Shown here: piece after piece, positions 25,576-34,527 of the stretch
Position numbering within the stretch: position 1 is the first letter of the stretch
Layout of the letters: each line of letters opens with the position of its first letter
NCBI RefSeq assembly: GCF_000293785.1
Contig: NZ_AKZI01000081.1
Location: 1 to 64,000 of the forward strand
Reading direction: 5' to 3'
DNA: 64,000 nucleotides
From: Rhodovulum sp. PH10
GTDB taxonomy: Bacteria > Pseudomonadota > Alphaproteobacteria > Rhizobiales > Xanthobacteraceae
The notes under the pieces: generated by a model
What the model was told of the DNA's origin: nothing
The model's database searches: none
What the model saw: the letters and a program-made list of their open reading frames with translations, nothing else
Position numbers and translations under genes: made by a program

Positions 25576-28500
25576 ATGCCCGCTTATGCCGAGCTCGCCG
25601 TCACCACCAACTTCTCGTTTCTGCGCGGGGCGTCGCATCCGGAGGAGCTGGTGCGGCAGGCGAAGGCGCTCGGGCTCGCGGCGCTCGGGGTGGCGGACCG
25701 CAACTCGGTCGCCGGCGTGGTGCGGGCCCACGAGGCGGCGAAGGAGCACGGGGCGCGGCTCGCGGTCGGGACGCGGCTGGTGTTCGCCGACGACACCCCC
25801 GACATCCTCGCCTATCCGCGGGATCGTGCGGCCTGGGCGCGGCTCACGCGCCTCCTCACGCTCGGCAAGCGGCGCACCCGCAAGGGCGCCTGCATACTGC
25901 ATCGCGGCGACCTGCTCGCCGACGCCGAGGGGTTCAACCTGATCGTCCTGGCGGACGGGCGGGAGCGGCTGTCGGCCCGCAGCCCGTGCGCGAGCGCGTG
26001 GGCCACACCCGGCGCACCCGGCACCCCCGGCGTGCCCACCCCGGAACCACCCGTCTTGCGGAAGGGGGCGCCGGCCGGGCCGGCCCGTCCCCGGACGCCG
26101 CCGCCTCCTGCGCGCAAAACCACCGGCACCGATCCGGCGTTGCCGTCGTCTCTCCGCGAGGCCGGCGCCCGCGTCTGGCTCGGCGCGCGCATGCTCCATC
26201 GCGGCGACGACGCACGGCGGCTGGCGCGGCTCGCAGCCTTCGGAGCGAGGACGCGCACCCCGCTGATCGCGGTCGGTGACGTGCTCTATCACGTCCCCGA
26301 GCGGCGCCCCCTGCACGACGTGATCACCTGCATCCGCACCCACACCACGCTCGACGCCGCCGGCCGCCGGCTCGAGGCGAACGCCGAGCGTCATCTGAAG
26401 ACGGCCGACGAGATGGCGCGCCTGTTCCGCGCCGCCCCCGAGGCGGTGACGCAGACGCTGGTGTTTCTGGAAAGCTGCCGCTTCTCGCTCGACGAGCTCG
26501 CCTACGACTATCCGGACGAGGTGCGCGAGGGATTCCCGACCCCGCAGGCGGCATTGGTCGCCTATGCCGAGGAGGGCGCGGCCCGGCGCTATCCAGGCGG
26601 CGTGCCGGCAAAGGTGCGTCACGTGCTCGATCACGAGTACCGGCTGATCGACGCGCTCGGCTATGCGCCCTATTTCCTCACCGTGCACGACATCGTGCGG
26701 TACGCCCGCGCGCGCGGCATTCTCTGCCAGGGCCGCGGTTCGGCGGCGAACTCGGCGGTGTGCTACTGCCTCGGCATCACCGAGGTCGATCCGGCGCGCG
26801 CCGATCTCCTGTTCGAGCGCTTCGTCTCGGCCGAGCGGCGCGAGCCCCCCGATATCGACGTCGACTTCGAGCACGAGCGGCGCGAGGACGTGATCCAGTA
26901 CATCTATCGCCGTTACGGCCGCGAGCGCGCCGGCCTCGCCGCCACCGTGATCCGTTATCGCGGTCGCAGCGCGATGCGCGACGTCGGCAAGGCGTTCGGC
27001 CTGTCGGAGGACGTGATCGGCGTGCTGACCGGCACGCTGTGGGGATTTTCGCGCGAGGCCGTCTCGGACGAGCATGCGCGCCGCACCGGCCTCGACCCGT
27101 CGGACGTGCGGCTCGCCCGCACGCTCGCACTGGCGCGCGAGCTGGTGGGCTTTCCTCGCCATCTCTCCCAGCACGTCGGCGGCTTCGTGATCACCCGCGG
27201 CCGGCTCGACGCGCTGGTGCCGATCGAGAACGCCGCGATGGAGGACCGCACCGTCATCGAGTGGGACAAGGACGACCTCGACACGCTGCACATCCTGAAG
27301 ATCGACGTGCTGGCGCTCGGCATGCTGACCTGCCTGCGCCGAGCGCTGGATTGTCTGCAGCGGCATTACGGGGAGAGTTTCCGCGGCGAGGCTCCCACTT
27401 TTCTTCCCCCCGCGTGTGGGGAGAGGGTGAACGAGGCGCCGAGCCGGCCCGCCCGCCTCGACCTCTCCTGCATCCCGGCCGAGGACGAGGCCGTCTACCG
27501 CATGCTGTCGCGGGCCGACTCGGTCGGTGTCTTTCAGGTCGAGAGTCGCGCCCAGATGACCATGCTGCCGCGGCTGAGGCCGAAAACCTTCTACGACTTG
27601 GTGATCGAGGTGGCGATCGTGCGGCCCGGGCCGATCCAGGGCGACATGGTGCACCCCTATCTGCGCCGCCGGCAGGGCTTGGAGCCGGTGCGGTTCCCCT
27701 CCCCCGCCCCGGAGCACGGCCCGGCCGACGAGCTGGCGCAGGTGCTCGGCAAGACGCTCGGCGTGCCGCTGTTCCAGGAGCAGGCGATGCGCATCGCCAT
27801 CGTCGCGGCCGGCTTCACCCCGTCGGAGGCCGACCGGCTGCGCCGGGCGATGGCGACGTTCCGCCGGGTCGGGACGATCGGGTATTTTCGCGGCAAGCTG
27901 ATCGACGGCATGACGGCCCGCGGCTATCCGCGCGATTTCGCCGAGCGCTGCTTCGGGCAGATCGAGGGGTTCGGCGAGTACGGCTTTCCGGAGAGCCACG
28001 CGGCGAGCTTCGCGCTGCTGGTCTATGCCTCCGCCTGGATCAAGTGCCACTATCCCGACGTGTTCGCCGCCGCGCTCCTGAACAGCCAGCCGATGGGGTT
28101 TTATGCGCCGGCCCAGATCGTCCGCGACGCCCGCGACCACGGCATCGAGGTGCGCCCGATCGACGTGAATTTTTCCGGCTGGGACAACGCGCCGGAGCCT
28201 CCGTCCTCCGCGGCGCCCGGACGCCCCCTCCCCGCACGCGGGGAGAGCGACACAGCGAAGGAGCGCCCTCGTCTCCACCCCCGTCACCGCGACATGGCGG
28301 GCGACATCCGCGCGACCCACGCGGTGCGGCTCGGCTTCCGCCAGATCGCCGGCCTCCGGGAGGAGGACGGCCGCAAGATCTCCGACGTGCGGGGCGACGG
28401 CTTCGACTCGATCCGCGATCTGTGGCTGCGCACGGCGCTCTCGCCCGCCGTTCTGGAGCGGCTCGCGCAGGCGGATGCGTTCCGCTCGCTCGGGCTCGAC

Positions 28501-29232
28501 CGCCGCCGCGCGCTGTGGGCCGTGCGGGCGCTGCGCCGCTCGGGCGACAAGGACGACCTGCCGCTGTTCGCCCGCGTCGCCACCCCTGAGCAGGAGCCGG
28601 ACGTGGCGCTGCCGCCGATGCGGCTCGGCGAGCAGGTGGTCGCCGACTATCGCCACCTGCACCTGTCGCTGAAGGCGCATCCGGTGTCGTTCCTGCGCGG
28701 CGATCTCGCGCGACGCCGCATCGTGCCGAACGAGCGGCTCGCCGCCCTGCCGTCCGGACGGCGGGTGTCGGCGGCCGGGCTGGTGCTGGTGCGCCAGCGG
28801 CCCGGCACCGCCAAGGGCGTGATCTTCACGACCCTCGAGGACGAGACCGGGGTCGCCAACGTGATCGTCTGGCCGCAGGTGTTCGAGCTCTACCGGCCGA
28901 TCGTGATCGGGGCGCGCCTGATCGGCGTCTGCGGCCGGCTGCAGAACGAGCAGGGCGTCGTCCATGTGGTGGCCGACCGGCTCGAAGACCTCACGCCGCT
29001 GCTGCGCCGGCTCGCCGAGGACACCGGCTGCGTCGACAACCTCGCCCGTTGCGACGAGTTCAAGCGGCCGATTCCGGAGCACCGCCAGCCTTTGCGGGCC
29101 GACGCATCGCTCGCCGCCCGCTCGCGCGAGGCGCCCGACTTCCGCGACGATCTCGGCAGCAATCTCGCCGACGATCCGGCCCCGGCCGGAAAGGTGGGCC
29201 GCACCATGCCGAAGGGACGGAATTTTCGCTGA
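25576..29232 (+). CDS. dnaE2: Error-prone DNA polymerase DnaE2
   Basis: This 1218-residue C-family polymerase starts with a PHP domain (YAELAVTTNFSFLRGASHPE). It has the polymerase core CQGRGSAANSAVCYCLGITE and REPPDIDVDFEHERREDVI (catalytic Asp residues), the helix-hairpin-helix/finger region GFGEYGFPESHAASFALLVY, and an OB-fold near the C-terminus (KGVIFTTLEDETGVANVIVW). It is about 100-150 residues longer than usual because of three Pro/Ala/Arg-rich insertions at about residues 138-200, 600-625 and 875-905; the last two carry REP-like palindromes. It is the catalytic part of the ImuA/ImuB/DnaE2 mutasome. No LexA box is visible just upstream. Confidence 0.93.
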   Translation: MPAYAELAVTTNFSFLRGASHPEELVRQAKALGLAALGVADRNSVAGVVRAHEAAKEHGARLAVGTRLVFADDTPDILAYPRDRAAWARLTRLLTLGKRRTRKGACILHRGDLLADAEGFNLIVLADGRERLSARSPCASAWATPGAPGTPGVPTPEPPVLRKGAPAGPARPRTPPPPARKTTGTDPALPSSLREAGARVWLGARMLHRGDDARRLARLAAFGARTRTPLIAVGDVLYHVPERRPLHDVITCIRTHTTLDAAGRRLEANAERHLKTADEMARLFRAAPEAVTQTLVFLESCRFSLDELAYDYPDEVREGFPTPQAALVAYAEEGAARRYPGGVPAKVRHVLDHEYRLIDALGYAPYFLTVHDIVRYARARGILCQGRGSAANSAVCYCLGITEVDPARADLLFERFVSAERREPPDIDVDFEHERREDVIQYIYRRYGRERAGLAATVIRYRGRSAMRDVGKAFGLSEDVIGVLTGTLWGFSREAVSDEHARRTGLDPSDVRLARTLALARELVGFPRHLSQHVGGFVITRGRLDALVPIENAAMEDRTVIEWDKDDLDTLHILKIDVLALGMLTCLRRALDCLQRHYGESFRGEAPTFLPPACGERVNEAPSRPARLDLSCIPAEDEAVYRMLSRADSVGVFQVESRAQMTMLPRLRPKTFYDLVIEVAIVRPGPIQGDMVHPYLRRRQGLEPVRFPSPAPEHGPADELAQVLGKTLGVPLFQEQAMRIAIVAAGFTPSEADRLRRAMATFRRVGTIGYFRGKLIDGMTARGYPRDFAERCFGQIEGFGEYGFPESHAASFALLVYASAWIKCHYPDVFAAALLNSQPMGFYAPAQIVRDARDHGIEVRPIDVNFSGWDNAPEPPSSAAPGRPLPARGESDTAKERPRLHPRHRDMAGDIRATHAVRLGFRQIAGLREEDGRKISDVRGDGFDSIRDLWLRTALSPAVLERLAQADAFRSLGLDRRRALWAVRALRRSGDKDDLPLFARVATPEQEPDVALPPMRLGEQVVADYRHLHLSLKAHPVSFLRGDLARRRIVPNERLAALPSGRRVSAAGLVLVRQRPGTAKGVIFTTLEDETGVANVIVWPQVFELYRPIVIGARLIGVCGRLQNEQGVVHVVADRLEDLTPLLRRLAEDTGCVDNLARCDEFKRPIPEHRQPLRADASLAARSREAPDFRDDLGSNLADDPAPAGKVGRTMPKGRNFR
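27403..27427. repeat. REP-like palindrome inside dnaE2 (copy 1, imperfect)
   Basis: The core CCCCCCGCGTGTGGGGAG with GAGGG after it is a worn copy of the same hairpin as at 28228. It sits in a segment encoding about 25 residues that are not expected in DnaE2, before the conserved LSCIPAEDEAVYRML. The frame is kept. Confidence 0.65.
28228..28245. repeat. REP-like palindrome inside dnaE2 (copy 2, perfect)
   Basis: CTCCCCGC-AC-GCGGGGAG is a perfect 8+2+8 inverted repeat. It lies within a Pro/Arg-rich insertion between NFSGWDNAPEP and IRATHAVRLGFRQI, two conserved DnaE2 blocks normally close together. The sequence looks like the extragenic palindromes dispersed in alphaproteobacterial genomes. 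Confidence 0.7.
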
Positions 29233-29311
29233 CGCCACCCGCTCACACCGACCCCGATCACGCCGCCCCACTACGCTGCCCCACTACGCGGCCAGGGTCA
29301 CGCCGCCCCGC

Positions 29312-31084
29312 TCACGCCTCGCCGCCGCGCCGGACGATCGGCCCGCTCAGGGCAAGCGCCGTCTGCACCAGGGCGAGATGGCTCAGCGCCTGCGGAAAGT
29401 TGCCCGCCAGCCGCCGCCCGCGCGTGTCGTACTCCTCGGCGAGCAGCCCGAGATCGTTGCGCACCGACAGCAGCCGCTCGAACGTCGCGCGGGCGGCCGC
29501 GTGGCGCCCCTGCATCGCCTGGCACTCGGCGAGCCAGCACGAGCAGGCGAGGAAGGCGCCTTCCGGGTTCTCACCGTGCGCGCGCCAGCGCCGCACCAGA
29601 CCGTCCTCGACCAGCTCGCGCTCGATCGCCGCGATCGTCGCCGCCATCCTCTCGTCGTCGGCCGGCAGGAAGCCGACGATCGGCAGCAGCAGCAGGCTGG
29701 CGTCGAGCTCCTGGCTGCCGTAGTACGACACGAACCGGCCGAGCCCGGGGTCGTAGCCGTTGGCGCAGATGTCGCGATGGACGAAGCCCGCGAGGTCGCG
29801 GAAGCGCGCGAGACCGTCCGGGTCGGCGCGCTCGGTGGTCGCCGGGTCGCGGGTGAAACGGTCGAGCGCGACCCAGGCGGAAGCCTTCGAATAGACGTGG
29901 TGGCGCGGCTTTCCGCGCACCTCCCAAAGGCCCTGGTCGGGCTCGCGCCACACATCGGCGACGTGCTGCACGATCGCCACCTGCAGGGCGAAGCTCTGCT
30001 CGGACGGCGCGATGCCGGCTTTTGCGGCGAGGTGCAGCGCGTCGATCACCTCGCCGTAGACGTCGAGCTGGAGCTGGCGCGAGGCGGCGTTGCCGATCCG
30101 CACCGGCGTCGCCCAGCGGAACCCCGGCAGCCAGCCGGGCTGCCATTCCTCCAAGCGGCGCGAGCCGTCCAGCCGATACATGATGCGCATCTTGTCCGGG
30201 GCCCCGGCGACCGCGCGCAACAGCCAGTCGCGCCACGCCTTCGCCTCGTCGGCGTATCCGGCATTGATCAGCGCGGAGAGGGTGAAGGTGGCATCGCGCA
30301 GCCAGCAGAACCGGTAGTCCCAGTTCATCTCGCCGGCCGGCGCCTCCGGCAGCGAGGTGGTCGGCGCCGCGACGATCCCTCCGGTCGGCCGGTAGATCAG
30401 CGCCTTCAGCGTGATCAGCGAGCGCCGCACCGCCTCCGGCCAGTCGGTCGCCCCGCCGAACTTTCCGATCCAGTCGCCCCATCGGCGGCGGGTCTCGGCG
30501 AGCGCCGCGCGCGGGTCGATCGGCGGCGGCGGGCCGATCGCCGAATCGCCGTAGGCGAGCACGAAATGCACTTCCTCCCCCTCGCGCACCGCGACCTCGG
30601 CGCCGAGGATGCCGCGCTCGAGCGACAGCGCGACCGGCGCCCGCAGCACCACCAGATCGGGACCGACGCGGGCGAGCGCGGTGTCGCCGTCGACCTCGAT
30701 CCACGGCGGCATCGAGCCGTAGTCGAACTGCAGATCGACCGCGCTGCGCACCGTCACGGTGCCCGCGAGCCCGCGCACGGTGCGCACCAGCACCGAGGCG
30801 CCCTCGCGGATCGGCATGAAGTCGACCACCCGTACCCGGCCGGTGTCGGTCGTGTGGTCGGTCTCGAGGATCAGCGTGTCGTCCTGATAACGCCGCTCGC
30901 TCTCGCACGGCGTCACCGGCGCGAGCCGCCAGCAGCCGTGCTCGGCGGTGCCGAGCAGCGCGGCGAAGCACGCGTCCGAATCGAAGCGCGGCCAGCACAG
31001 CCAGTCGATCGATCCGTCGCGGCCGACCAGCGCGGCGGTCTCGCCGTCGCCGATCAGCCCGTAATCCTCGATCAACCCGGCCAT
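29312..31084 (-). CDS. Glycoside hydrolase family 15 (glucoamylase/trehalase-like)
   Basis: The 590-residue product starts at the ATG of 31084 (MAGLIEDYGLIGDGETAALV), the typical opening of bacterial GH15 proteins, with an N-terminal super-beta-sandwich (residues 1-220) and an (alpha/alpha)6 barrel. Landmarks are SIDWLCWPRFDSDACFAALL, NWDYRFCWLRDATFTLSALI, and GLWEVRGKPRHHVYSKASAW, in which the Glu is the usual catalytic acid; a second catalytic Glu is expected in LAEEYD. No signal peptide is seen, so it is cytoplasmic. It overlaps the GMC gene by 13 bases and closes the operon. Likely substrates are trehalose or oligomaltosides. Confidence 0.9.
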   Translation of the reverse strand: MAGLIEDYGLIGDGETAALVGRDGSIDWLCWPRFDSDACFAALLGTAEHGCWRLAPVTPCESERRYQDDTLILETDHTTDTGRVRVVDFMPIREGASVLVRTVRGLAGTVTVRSAVDLQFDYGSMPPWIEVDGDTALARVGPDLVVLRAPVALSLERGILGAEVAVREGEEVHFVLAYGDSAIGPPPPIDPRAALAETRRRWGDWIGKFGGATDWPEAVRRSLITLKALIYRPTGGIVAAPTTSLPEAPAGEMNWDYRFCWLRDATFTLSALINAGYADEAKAWRDWLLRAVAGAPDKMRIMYRLDGSRRLEEWQPGWLPGFRWATPVRIGNAASRQLQLDVYGEVIDALHLAAKAGIAPSEQSFALQVAIVQHVADVWREPDQGLWEVRGKPRHHVYSKASAWVALDRFTRDPATTERADPDGLARFRDLAGFVHRDICANGYDPGLGRFVSYYGSQELDASLLLLPIVGFLPADDERMAATIAAIERELVEDGLVRRWRAHGENPEGAFLACSCWLAECQAMQGRHAAARATFERLLSVRNDLGLLAEEYDTRGRRLAGNFPQALSHLALVQTALALSGPIVRRGGEA

Positions 31085-33456
31085 GCCGGCACCGCGCCGA
31101 GCACCCGGCTCCGCGGTCTTTCGCGGGCCGCAGCGGACAGCTCCCCGCGCGCGGCGAGCGCCTTGATGCGGTCGCCGGTACGGCAGGCGATCGCCTGGAT
31201 GGTGAGCGAGGGATTGACGCCGCCGACGGTCGGAAACACCGAGCCGTCGCAGATCCACAGGTTGGGAATGTCCCACGAGCGGCAGTCGGCGTTCACCACG
31301 CTTTTCGCCGGGTCGTCGCCCATCCGCGCGGTGCCGTTGAGGTGGCAGGTGTCGTCGTGCTGCTCCCAGATGTCGCGCGCGCCGGCGGCGTCGAGCGCCT
31401 GCCCCATGAAGTCGAGCGCGTGGCGGTTCATTCGCTCGTCGTTGTCGCACCAGGAATAGGAGACGCGCGGGATCGGCAGCCCGTACTGATCCTTCTCGTC
31501 GGTCAGCGTCACGCCGTTCCTCTCCTGCGGCATGTACTCGCTCACCACCTTGAGGCCGGCGACGTGATTGTAGCGCTGCATCTCGTCGAGCAGCGACTCG
31601 CCCCACAGGCCGTGCGCGGTCGCCTGCGTCTTGCCCCACAGCTGCGGCAGCGGCCCCTGGCTCATGTAGGAATAGCCGCCGAAGAAATCTTTTCCGGTGT
31701 CGTCGTAGTTCCAGTGCTCGGTGATGGCGAGCGAGGGCGGCCCCTTGTAGGAGCGGATCTCCTCGTCCATCACCCCCCACACCGCCTGATTGCCCTGGAC
31801 CATCAGGTTCCTTCCGACCAGGCCGGACGAGTTCGCGAGGCCGTTCGGGAATTTGTCGTTCGCCGACATCAGCAGGAGACGCGGCGTCTCGATCGCGTAG
31901 CCGGCGACCACCACGTTCCGCGCCTTCTGGAAGCGCCAGCGGCCCTCGCGGAGATAATGCACGCCGGTCGCGAGCCCCGCTGCGTCGGTCTCGATGCGGC
32001 CGACCATCGCGAGGTCGCGGATCTCGGCGCCGGCGCGGACGGCGCGCGGCAGCCAGGTGAGCAGCACGCTCTGCTTGGCGTTGGTCGAGCAGCCGATGGT
32101 GCAGAAACCGCGATAGACGCAGGGCGGCGAGGCGCCGCGCGGCGCCGACAGGGTGGCGAGCGGCGTCTCGGTCCAGGCGATGCCGAGCGCCTCGGCGCCG
32201 CGCGCCAACACTTTTGCGGCGGCGTTCAGCTCGTGCGCGCGATAAGGATAGCGCGGGCGCTTCGGTCCCCACGGATAGGTGAGCGGGCCGGCGATCTTCA
32301 GCGTCTGCTCGACCTCCTCGTAATAAGACCACATCTCGCGCCAGTCGAGCGGCCAGTCGGCGCCGTAGCCGAGCCGGGTGCGCGCCTTGAACCATTCGGG
32401 GCGGAACCTGAGCGACACCATCGCGAAATGCACGGTCGAGCCGCCGACCGATTTGCCCGAATTGTTGGAGCCGAGCTGCAACGGGTTGTCGCCGTCGACG
32501 ATCCGCTCGTCGGTCCAATAGAGCTTGTGCTGCTCGGTCTCGTCGGAGGCGAAATCCTCGAGCGGACGCCAGTACGGACCGGCGTCGAGCGCGACCACCG
32601 AGAAGCCCGCCTCGGCGAGCTTGCAGGCGAGCGTGCCGCCGCCGGCGCCGGTGCCGACGATCACGAAATCCACCGCCTCGCCGTCGTCGTGCTCGCGCAT
32701 CGGCATCCAGGCGCCGGGCCGAAACACGTCCGGGCACCGGCCGTTTTTTGCACGCGGCTCGGTGGCGGGATCGGCCGGCGGCCGCCCGCTGCGCTGCCGG
32801 AGGGCGCCTGCGCCCACCCGCGCATTGGCGCGCCGCGCGTCGTCCTCGCGGCCGGGCGTCGCCTCGGCGGCTTCCCAGGAATCGCGGCGATCGAAGTCCA
32901 TCCGCACATAGCCGCGTGGGCTCGCCGGGCCGCCGAAGCCGATCTCGTTCCACGCGGTCGGATGCGCGTAATAGCTCGTCACGATGTCGGTCGCCGCGCG
33001 GTGCTCGAAGAACGCCGCGGGCGACATGCCGTCCCACGCCGCGTGCTCGAGATCGCCTTTCTTCATTGCTGCGAGCAGGATGTCCTGCTGGGCGATGTCG
33101 AGCTCGTGAAAGCGCCGCCGGTAACGTTCCTGCGTCTCGGCGTCGAGGGCGGCGAGCGCGCGCCGCCACGCCTCGCCCATCGGCGGAAGTTTTGCCTGGC
33201 GAAAGCCGTCGCCGGTGCTCTCGTGCATCTTCAGGTCGACCATCGCAGCGACCGGCACCGGGCGCTCACGGTCGGACGGCTGCACGACGATGCGGTCGCA
33301 CACCGCCTTCAGCGTCTGCCATTCGGCGTCGTCGAAGAAGCGATGCGTCTCCGGATCGAGCGCGAGGCGGCGGTCGACCACGTCGCGCGTGACCTCGTTC
33401 CAGGACGGGGTGTCGCGCTTGGCGAGCACGTCGTAGCCGGGGAAGAGATCACGCAT
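31072..33456 (-). CDS. GMC oxidoreductase fused to a gluconate 2-dehydrogenase subunit-3 domain
   Basis: The 794-residue product joins an N-terminal gluconate 2-dehydrogenase subunit-3-like domain (about residues 15-190: FFDDAEWQTLKAVCDRIVVQ and MHESTGDGFRQAKLPPMGEA) to a GMC flavoprotein. The FAD-binding GTGAGGGTLACKLAEAG begins near residue 270, and the C-terminal GMC signature is VNPSLTIQAIACRTGDRIK with the His/Asn catalytic region near HLNGTARMG. In membrane-bound dehydrogenases these are usually separate subunits paired with a cytochrome c. There is no Tat or Sec leader, so the location is uncertain. It overlaps the membrane-protein gene by eight bases. A sugar or sugar-alcohol substrate is inferred from the operon. 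Confidence 0.9.
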   Translation of the reverse strand: MRDLFPGYDVLAKRDTPSWNEVTRDVVDRRLALDPETHRFFDDAEWQTLKAVCDRIVVQPSDRERPVPVAAMVDLKMHESTGDGFRQAKLPPMGEAWRRALAALDAETQERYRRRFHELDIAQQDILLAAMKKGDLEHAAWDGMSPAAFFEHRAATDIVTSYYAHPTAWNEIGFGGPASPRGYVRMDFDRRDSWEAAEATPGREDDARRANARVGAGALRQRSGRPPADPATEPRAKNGRCPDVFRPGAWMPMREHDDGEAVDFVIVGTGAGGGTLACKLAEAGFSVVALDAGPYWRPLEDFASDETEQHKLYWTDERIVDGDNPLQLGSNNSGKSVGGSTVHFAMVSLRFRPEWFKARTRLGYGADWPLDWREMWSYYEEVEQTLKIAGPLTYPWGPKRPRYPYRAHELNAAAKVLARGAEALGIAWTETPLATLSAPRGASPPCVYRGFCTIGCSTNAKQSVLLTWLPRAVRAGAEIRDLAMVGRIETDAAGLATGVHYLREGRWRFQKARNVVVAGYAIETPRLLLMSANDKFPNGLANSSGLVGRNLMVQGNQAVWGVMDEEIRSYKGPPSLAITEHWNYDDTGKDFFGGYSYMSQGPLPQLWGKTQATAHGLWGESLLDEMQRYNHVAGLKVVSEYMPQERNGVTLTDEKDQYGLPIPRVSYSWCDNDERMNRHALDFMGQALDAAGARDIWEQHDDTCHLNGTARMGDDPAKSVVNADCRSWDIPNLWICDGSVFPTVGGVNPSLTIQAIACRTGDRIKALAARGELSAAARERPRSRVLGAVPAWPG

Positions 33457-34501
33457 CGGGGTGATCCTCCAGCAGCGCAAGCGCACCGAGGCCGGCGAGC
33501 GCGAGCCCCGTAAAGCTCGGCGGGGCGGGGATCGGCGGGCCGTCGAGCACGGTCTGGCGCCAGTTGCGCCAGCCACCCATGTTGCGGCTGACGCCGTAGA
33601 CGTGGAAGCCGGAGCCGGCGAAGCCCATCGCCGCGGTGAGGCGCAGCCACCAGCGGGCGAAGCGGCGGTTCTCGCGCTTCGGGCCGATCGCCTCGCGTGC
33701 CATCAAGACGGCGGCGACCGGCGGCAGCGTCACCGGCAGCACCATGAAGGGGTTGTGATACGCGCCGCGGAAATGCAGCAGCGCCGCCTCGCCCATCGTG
33801 CCGATCAGGCCGATCGCGGTGACCGCCGCCATCATCCGCCCGGCCGGGATGCCGAGCACGCGCGGGCGTCGTCCGGGCTCGGTGTCGCGCACCCGCTCGG
33901 CGACCGCGCCGAGCAGGCCGGACAGCATGATCGCGTTGGGGGCGCCGAGCGGCGCGCCGTAGAACAGGTTCTGCCAGTCGAGCCGGCCGGGCCGCTTCAG
34001 CACGTTGTAGAGATGGAAGCCGGTGCCGACCAGGCCGGTGACGGCGGCGGTGAGATAGACGCCGTCGCGCAGGCGATGCGCCCCGGCGGAGCGGTCGCGC
34101 AGGCCGTGCAGGCTGGTCGCCAGCGTCGCGGTCGAGACGACCAGCGGCGTGAACATCGCCTTGTTGGCGAACGAGCCGCGATAGTGCTCGATCGCGCTGT
34201 CGGCGAGCACCGAGAAGGCGAGCAGGCCGGCGGCGCGGTTCAGCCGGCGGCCGGCGCGGGTGGTCGCGACCTCGGAGGGCGAGCGATGCCACGACCCGGC
34301 GACGAGGTCGGCGGCGTGATGCAGCGCGTCGCGGGTCGCCGGCAGCGGTGCGTCGGGCCGCGGCGCCGGCCGGGTGCCGCGCGCGAGCAGCGCGGCGATG
34401 CCGACGCCCAGCACGGCGACACCGATCCCGAGCCCCGCCTGGGCGGCGTCGATCTGCCGGCCGGAGGTCAGCGGCCCGCTTGGTCTCATCGGCTGGTGCA
34501 T
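33449..34501 (-). CDS. Polytopic membrane protein of the GMC operon
   Basis: The 350-residue product has a hydrophobic span near residue 25 (AGLGIGVAVLGVGIAALLA) and several more (AAGLLAFSVLADSAIEHYRG, VYLTAAVTGLVGTGFHLYNV, MMAAVTAIGLIGTMGEAALL, LAALGFAGSGFHVYG-like and the C-terminal SFTGLALAGLGALALLE). Two similar His-containing motifs, TGFHLYNVLKR and SGFHVYGVSRN, suggest an internal duplication. I do not recognise a named family. The tight coupling to the GMC fusion suggests that it anchors it or passes on its electrons. The His residues could bind heme, but no CxxCH is present. Confidence 0.7.
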   Translation of the reverse strand: MHQPMRPSGPLTSGRQIDAAQAGLGIGVAVLGVGIAALLARGTRPAPRPDAPLPATRDALHHAADLVAGSWHRSPSEVATTRAGRRLNRAAGLLAFSVLADSAIEHYRGSFANKAMFTPLVVSTATLATSLHGLRDRSAGAHRLRDGVYLTAAVTGLVGTGFHLYNVLKRPGRLDWQNLFYGAPLGAPNAIMLSGLLGAVAERVRDTEPGRRPRVLGIPAGRMMAAVTAIGLIGTMGEAALLHFRGAYHNPFMVLPVTLPPVAAVLMAREAIGPKRENRRFARWWLRLTAAMGFAGSGFHVYGVSRNMGGWRNWRQTVLDGPPIPAPPSFTGLALAGLGALALLEDHPDA

Positions 34502-34527
34502 TCTCACCTCGCGAGTGTGTCGTCTCG

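Noticed and set aside
24688-29271. A 1527-codon open frame on the minus strand opposite dnaE2
   Set aside because: It has no recognisable domain and Arg/His/Gly-rich shadow composition; the plus-strand DnaE2 motifs are decisive.
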